From Saccharothrix saharensis (GTDB taxonomy: Bacteria; Actinomycetota; Actinomycetes; Mycobacteriales; Pseudonocardiaceae): 64,000 nucleotides of DNA. The stretch is from NCBI RefSeq assembly GCF_006716745.1, contig NZ_VFPP01000001.1:2976001-3040000 (forward strand), given 5' to 3'. Made by a program: the position numbers and the translations under genes. Positions 61,426 through 64,000 of this stretch are shown here, piece by piece (position 1 is the first letter of the stretch; each line of letters begins with the position of its first letter). The notes beneath the pieces are model-generated. The model had not been told where the DNA came from. It did not search any database and worked only from the letters and a program-made list of their open reading frames with translations.

Positions 61426-62208
61426 GTGACTGGACCCGCGTCACCCGCTCGGCCGAACGCGGTCAAGTCGGCCGATCGGACTGTGGAACTGCTCGAAGTG
61501 CTGTCGGCGTCGGACCGCCCGCTGACCCTGACCGAACTGCACCGCGAGCTGAGCTACCCGAAGTCGAGCCTCTACATGCTCTTGCAGACGCTCGTCGCCC
61601 GGGGCTGGGTGGAGCTCGACCCCACCCGCGGCACGTACGGCATCGGCGTGCGCGCCCTGCTCGTCGGCACGTCGTACCTCGACCACGACCCGGTGGTGCA
61701 GGTCGCCATCCGGGTGATGGAGCAGGTGCGCCGCGAGATCAACGAGACCGTGCACCTGGCCCGCCTCGACGGCGCGGACGTCGTCTACCTGGCCAGCCGC
61801 GAGTCCGAGCACCACCTGCGCGTGGTGTCCCGCGTCGGCCGACGGCTGCCCGCGCACTCCACGTCGCTGGGCAAGGCGCTGCTCGCCGCGCGCACGCCCG
61901 CCGAGGTCGACGCGATCCTGCCCGCCCGGCTGACGCCGTTGACGCCGAACACCATCATCGAACGCCCGGCGCTGCACGCGCAGCTCGCGGGCTTCCGCGC
62001 GGTCGGGTACGCGCACGAGCGCGAGGAGAACACGCCCGGCCTGGGCTGCTTCGCCGTCGCCCTGCCGTACCGCAACCCCGTGCTCGACGCGATGAGCTGC
62101 TCGGTGCCGCTGGGCCGGCTGGACCCCGACCACGAGCGCCAGGTCGTCGAAGCGCTGCTGCACGCCGCCCGCACGATCACCGAACTGCTGCGCCAGTTCG
62201 GCCGCTGA
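61426..62208 (+). CDS. IclR-family transcriptional regulator
   Basis: 260-aa regulator. The N-terminal winged helix reads SADRTVELLEVLSASDRPLTLTELHRELSYPKSSLYMLL (in part). The C-terminal IclR effector domain has SYLDHDPVVQVAIRVMEQ, VHLARLDGADVVYLAS and PAHSTSLGKALLA, with the canonical CFAVALPYRNP near the end. The start is set at GTG 61426, 5 nt after GGAGG (61416-61420); GTG 61414 would place the Shine-Dalgarno inside the gene. It probably represses the flanking uronate/aldarate genes. Confidence 0.9.
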   Translation: MTGPASPARPNAVKSADRTVELLEVLSASDRPLTLTELHRELSYPKSSLYMLLQTLVARGWVELDPTRGTYGIGVRALLVGTSYLDHDPVVQVAIRVMEQVRREINETVHLARLDGADVVYLASRESEHHLRVVSRVGRRLPAHSTSLGKALLAARTPAEVDAILPARLTPLTPNTIIERPALHAQLAGFRAVGYAHEREENTPGLGCFAVALPYRNPVLDAMSCSVPLGRLDPDHERQVVEALLHAARTITELLRQFGR

Positions 62209-62234
62209 TTTCCGCTTCCGCGAAAGGGCTCGAT

Positions 62235-63056
62235 GTGACCGCACGAATCCTGATCACCGGCGCCGCCGGCATAGTCGGCACGCTCATGCGCACCCGGCTG
62301 GCCGCACCCGACCGGACCCTGCGCCTGCTCGACATCGCGCCGCTGCCGGCGGCCGCCGACGGTGAGCGGGTTGAGCTGGTCACGGCGTCGGTGACCGACC
62401 AGGCCGCGATGGAGGAGGCGTGCGCGGGCGTCGACGCGGTGATCCACCTCGGTGGGCACAGCCTCGAGCGGCCGTGGGCGGAGATCCTGGACGTCAACAT
62501 CAACGGCACGCACGTGGTGCTGGAGGCGGCGCGGCGGGCCGGGGTGTCCCGGGTGGTGCTGGCCAGCTCCAACCACGCGGTCGGGTACTACGAGCGCGCC
62601 GACGGCGAGGCGGGCGACTACCTGTTCCCCAAGCCCGACACGTACTACGGCGTGAGCAAGGTGGCGCTGGAGGCGTTGGGCAGCCTGTACGCGTCCCGGT
62701 ACGGGATGGACGTGATCGCGGTCCGGATCGGGTCGTGCTTCGAGAAGCCGCGCGACGCGCGGATGCTGTCGACGTGGCTGTCGCCGGACGACGGCGCGCG
62801 GCTGTTCGAGGCGTGCCTGTCGGCGCCGTCGCCCGGGTTCCGGGTGGTGTGGGGCGTCTCGGACAACGCGCGGCGGTGGTTCTCGCTGAGCGAGGCCGAG
62901 GCGTTGGGGTACGAGTCGGCGGACGACTCCGAGGTGTTCGCCGCGGAGGTCCTGGCCGGTGGGGAGCCGGACCCCGGCTCGCCGGCCATGGCGTACCTGG
63001 GCGGCGCGTGGTGCACGCCGGAGTTCGACACCGCGGTGAAGGAGGCCGGTCGATGA
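62235..63056 (+). CDS. udh: Uronate dehydrogenase-like NAD-dependent epimerase/dehydratase-family enzyme
   Basis: 273-aa extended SDR. GAAGIVG is the NAD loop (TGxxGxxG form), VIHLGGHSLERPW and NINGTHVVLEAARRAG follow, then ASSNHAVGYY and catalytic YYGVSK (YxxxK). It closely follows uronate dehydrogenases (265-275 aa), which oxidise glucuronate/galacturonate to the aldarolactone. The GTG at 62235 lies 26 nt after the IclR stop, and the stop overlaps the next gene (ATGA). Pathway context strongly supports this function. Confidence 0.87.
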   Translation: MTARILITGAAGIVGTLMRTRLAAPDRTLRLLDIAPLPAAADGERVELVTASVTDQAAMEEACAGVDAVIHLGGHSLERPWAEILDVNINGTHVVLEAARRAGVSRVVLASSNHAVGYYERADGEAGDYLFPKPDTYYGVSKVALEALGSLYASRYGMDVIAVRIGSCFEKPRDARMLSTWLSPDDGARLFEACLSAPSPGFRVVWGVSDNARRWFSLSEAEALGYESADDSEVFAAEVLAGGEPDPGSPAMAYLGGAWCTPEFDTAVKEAGR

Positions 63057-64000
63057 GCGGCGGCGTGCAGGGGTACGACCCGCGGACCGGTGAACCGGTG
63101 GGTGACGCGGTCCCGGAGACCCCGGACGTCTCGGTGGACGCGGTGGCCCGCGCCGCGGAGGCCGCGTTCCCCGCTTGGTCGTCGTTGCCGGCGGCGGAGC
63201 GGGCCTCGGTGCTCGACGCGGTGGCGGATGCGCTCGATGCCGCGTCCGACGGCTTGGTGGAGCTGGCCGACGCCGAGACGGCGCTGGGCAGGCCGCGGTT
63301 GACGACCGAGTTGAAGCGGACCACGAACCAGCTGCGGCTGTTCGGTGACGTGCTGCGCGAGGGCAGCTACGTCGAGGCGACGCTGGACTCGGCGAACCCC
63401 GACATCATCCCGCCGCGCCCGGTGCTGCGGCGCATGCTCCGTCCACTCGGGACGGTCGGGGTGTTCGCGGCGTCGAACTTCCCGTTCGCGTTCTCGGTGG
63501 CGGGCGGCGACACGGCCTCCGCGCTCGCCGCGGGGTGCCCGGTGGTCGTGAAGGCGCACCCGTCGCACCCTCGGACGTCGGAGGAGACGGCGCGGATCGT
63601 GGCGTCGGTCGTGCCGGCGGGCGTGTTCGGCGTCGTGCACGGTCAGCAGGCCGGCGTGACGCTGGTCAAGCACCCCGCGATCAAGGCGGTGGGCTTCACC
63701 GGCTCGACCGTCGGCGGCCGGGCGCTGTTCGACCTGGCCAACGCGCGCCCCGACCCGATCCCGTTCTACGGCGAGCTGGGCAGCGTCAACCCGACCGTGG
63801 TCCTGCCCGACGCCGCCGCCGCGCGCCCGGAGGGTTTCGCGGCCGAGTTCGTCGGGTCCCTGACCCTGGGCGTGGGCCAGTTCTGCACCAACCCCGGCCT
63901 GCTCTTCGCCCCGGCCGCCCTCCTGCCGGCCCTGGCGGACGCGGTCTCGTCCGCGACGGGCGGCCCGATGCTGAACGAGCGCATGTCCGACTCCTACCGC
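63053..64000 (+). CDS. 2,5-dioxovalerate (alpha-ketoglutaric semialdehyde) dehydrogenase, 3' end cut by window
   Basis: The first 316 residues of an NADP+-type aldehyde dehydrogenase. The ATG at 63053 overlaps the udh stop. Visible are FAASNFPFAFSVAGGDTASALAAG (cofactor fold), VVVKAHPSHP, VGFTGSTVGGRAL, FYGELGSVNP (catalytic Glu) and GQFCTNPG (catalytic Cys near residue 281). The KAHPSHPRTSE and GELGSVNP wording is typical of KGSA dehydrogenases that turn 2,5-dioxopentanoate into 2-oxoglutarate, completing the pathway begun by udh, gudD and kdgD. Confidence 0.9.
   Translation, partial: MSGGVQGYDPRTGEPVGDAVPETPDVSVDAVARAAEAAFPAWSSLPAAERASVLDAVADALDAASDGLVELADAETALGRPRLTTELKRTTNQLRLFGDVLREGSYVEATLDSANPDIIPPRPVLRRMLRPLGTVGVFAASNFPFAFSVAGGDTASALAAGCPVVVKAHPSHPRTSEETARIVASVVPAGVFGVVHGQQAGVTLVKHPAIKAVGFTGSTVGGRALFDLANARPDPIPFYGELGSVNPTVVLPDAAAARPEGFAAEFVGSLTLGVGQFCTNPGLLFAPAALLPALADAVSSATGGPMLNERMSDSYR

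Overview
The window is high-GC (roughly 70-75 %) actinomycete DNA with many GTG and some TTG starts and many 4-base stop/start overlaps. Gene order follows the mycobacterial block running from dxs1 through Rv2689c-Rv2703 to sigB: dxs, TRAM RNA methyltransferase, APC-type K+ transporter, ceoB/ceoC, DUF3159, OB-fold protein, hydrolase, DUF3710, dut, DUF3093, DUF4193, cei, suhB, ppgK, sigA. Together with the accessory content this points to the Pseudonocardiaceae (a Saccharothrix/Actinosynnema/Lentzea-like organism). The genus is inference.

Layout. 1-14.2 kb: conserved housekeeping block (isoprenoid precursor synthesis, tRNA/rRNA modification, K+ homeostasis, dUTPase, envelope integrity, inositol phosphatase, polyphosphate glucokinase, principal sigma factor). 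14.3-48.1 kb: a long interval between sigA and sigB that mixes conserved small genes (DUF7455, helicase, YihY, DUF3039, DUF3099, dtd) with accessory cargo. The cargo is an algal-type vanadium haloperoxidase homologue, a two-gene Bell-domain/NLR system joined by RHIM-like amyloid motifs, a ROK-regulated sugar ABC transporter, a 14-kb cluster (RHS nuclease toxin, SUKH immunity protein, secreted subtilase), pseudouridine catabolism (psuG/psuK) with a PucR regulator, and a TetR-controlled gene. 48.3-57.3 kb: sigB behind an ECF-type promoter, a kinase-like phosphotransferase, class I fumarase, an Scr1-type HTH/DUF397 pair, a methyltransferase, a secreted phosphoesterase-fold protein, a decayed SDR/MerR relic and two paralogous lipoproteins. 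57.5-64 kb: an oxidative uronate/aldarate pathway (uronate dehydrogenase, glucarate dehydratase, KDG dehydratase, ketoglutaric semialdehyde dehydrogenase) with an IclR regulator. The ABC transporter expected beside it appears to be reduced to scraps.

Two things stand out. First, three intergenic arrays (10.87, 46.03 and 57.33 kb) are built of 22-bp units around GTCGAACGCTCAGG, arranged as self-complementary palindromes. Two of them end exactly on the TAA stop of the neighbouring gene, and the third supplies the last residues and stop codon of a gene. I know of no description of this family. Second, the 113-aa protein at 16.6 kb ends in the same VQIGDxN amyloid-type motif with which the adjacent NB-ARC/TPR protein begins. 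This is the signature of a bacterial NLR/amyloid cell-death pair.

No tRNA, rRNA, CRISPR array, transposase or integrase was recognised.
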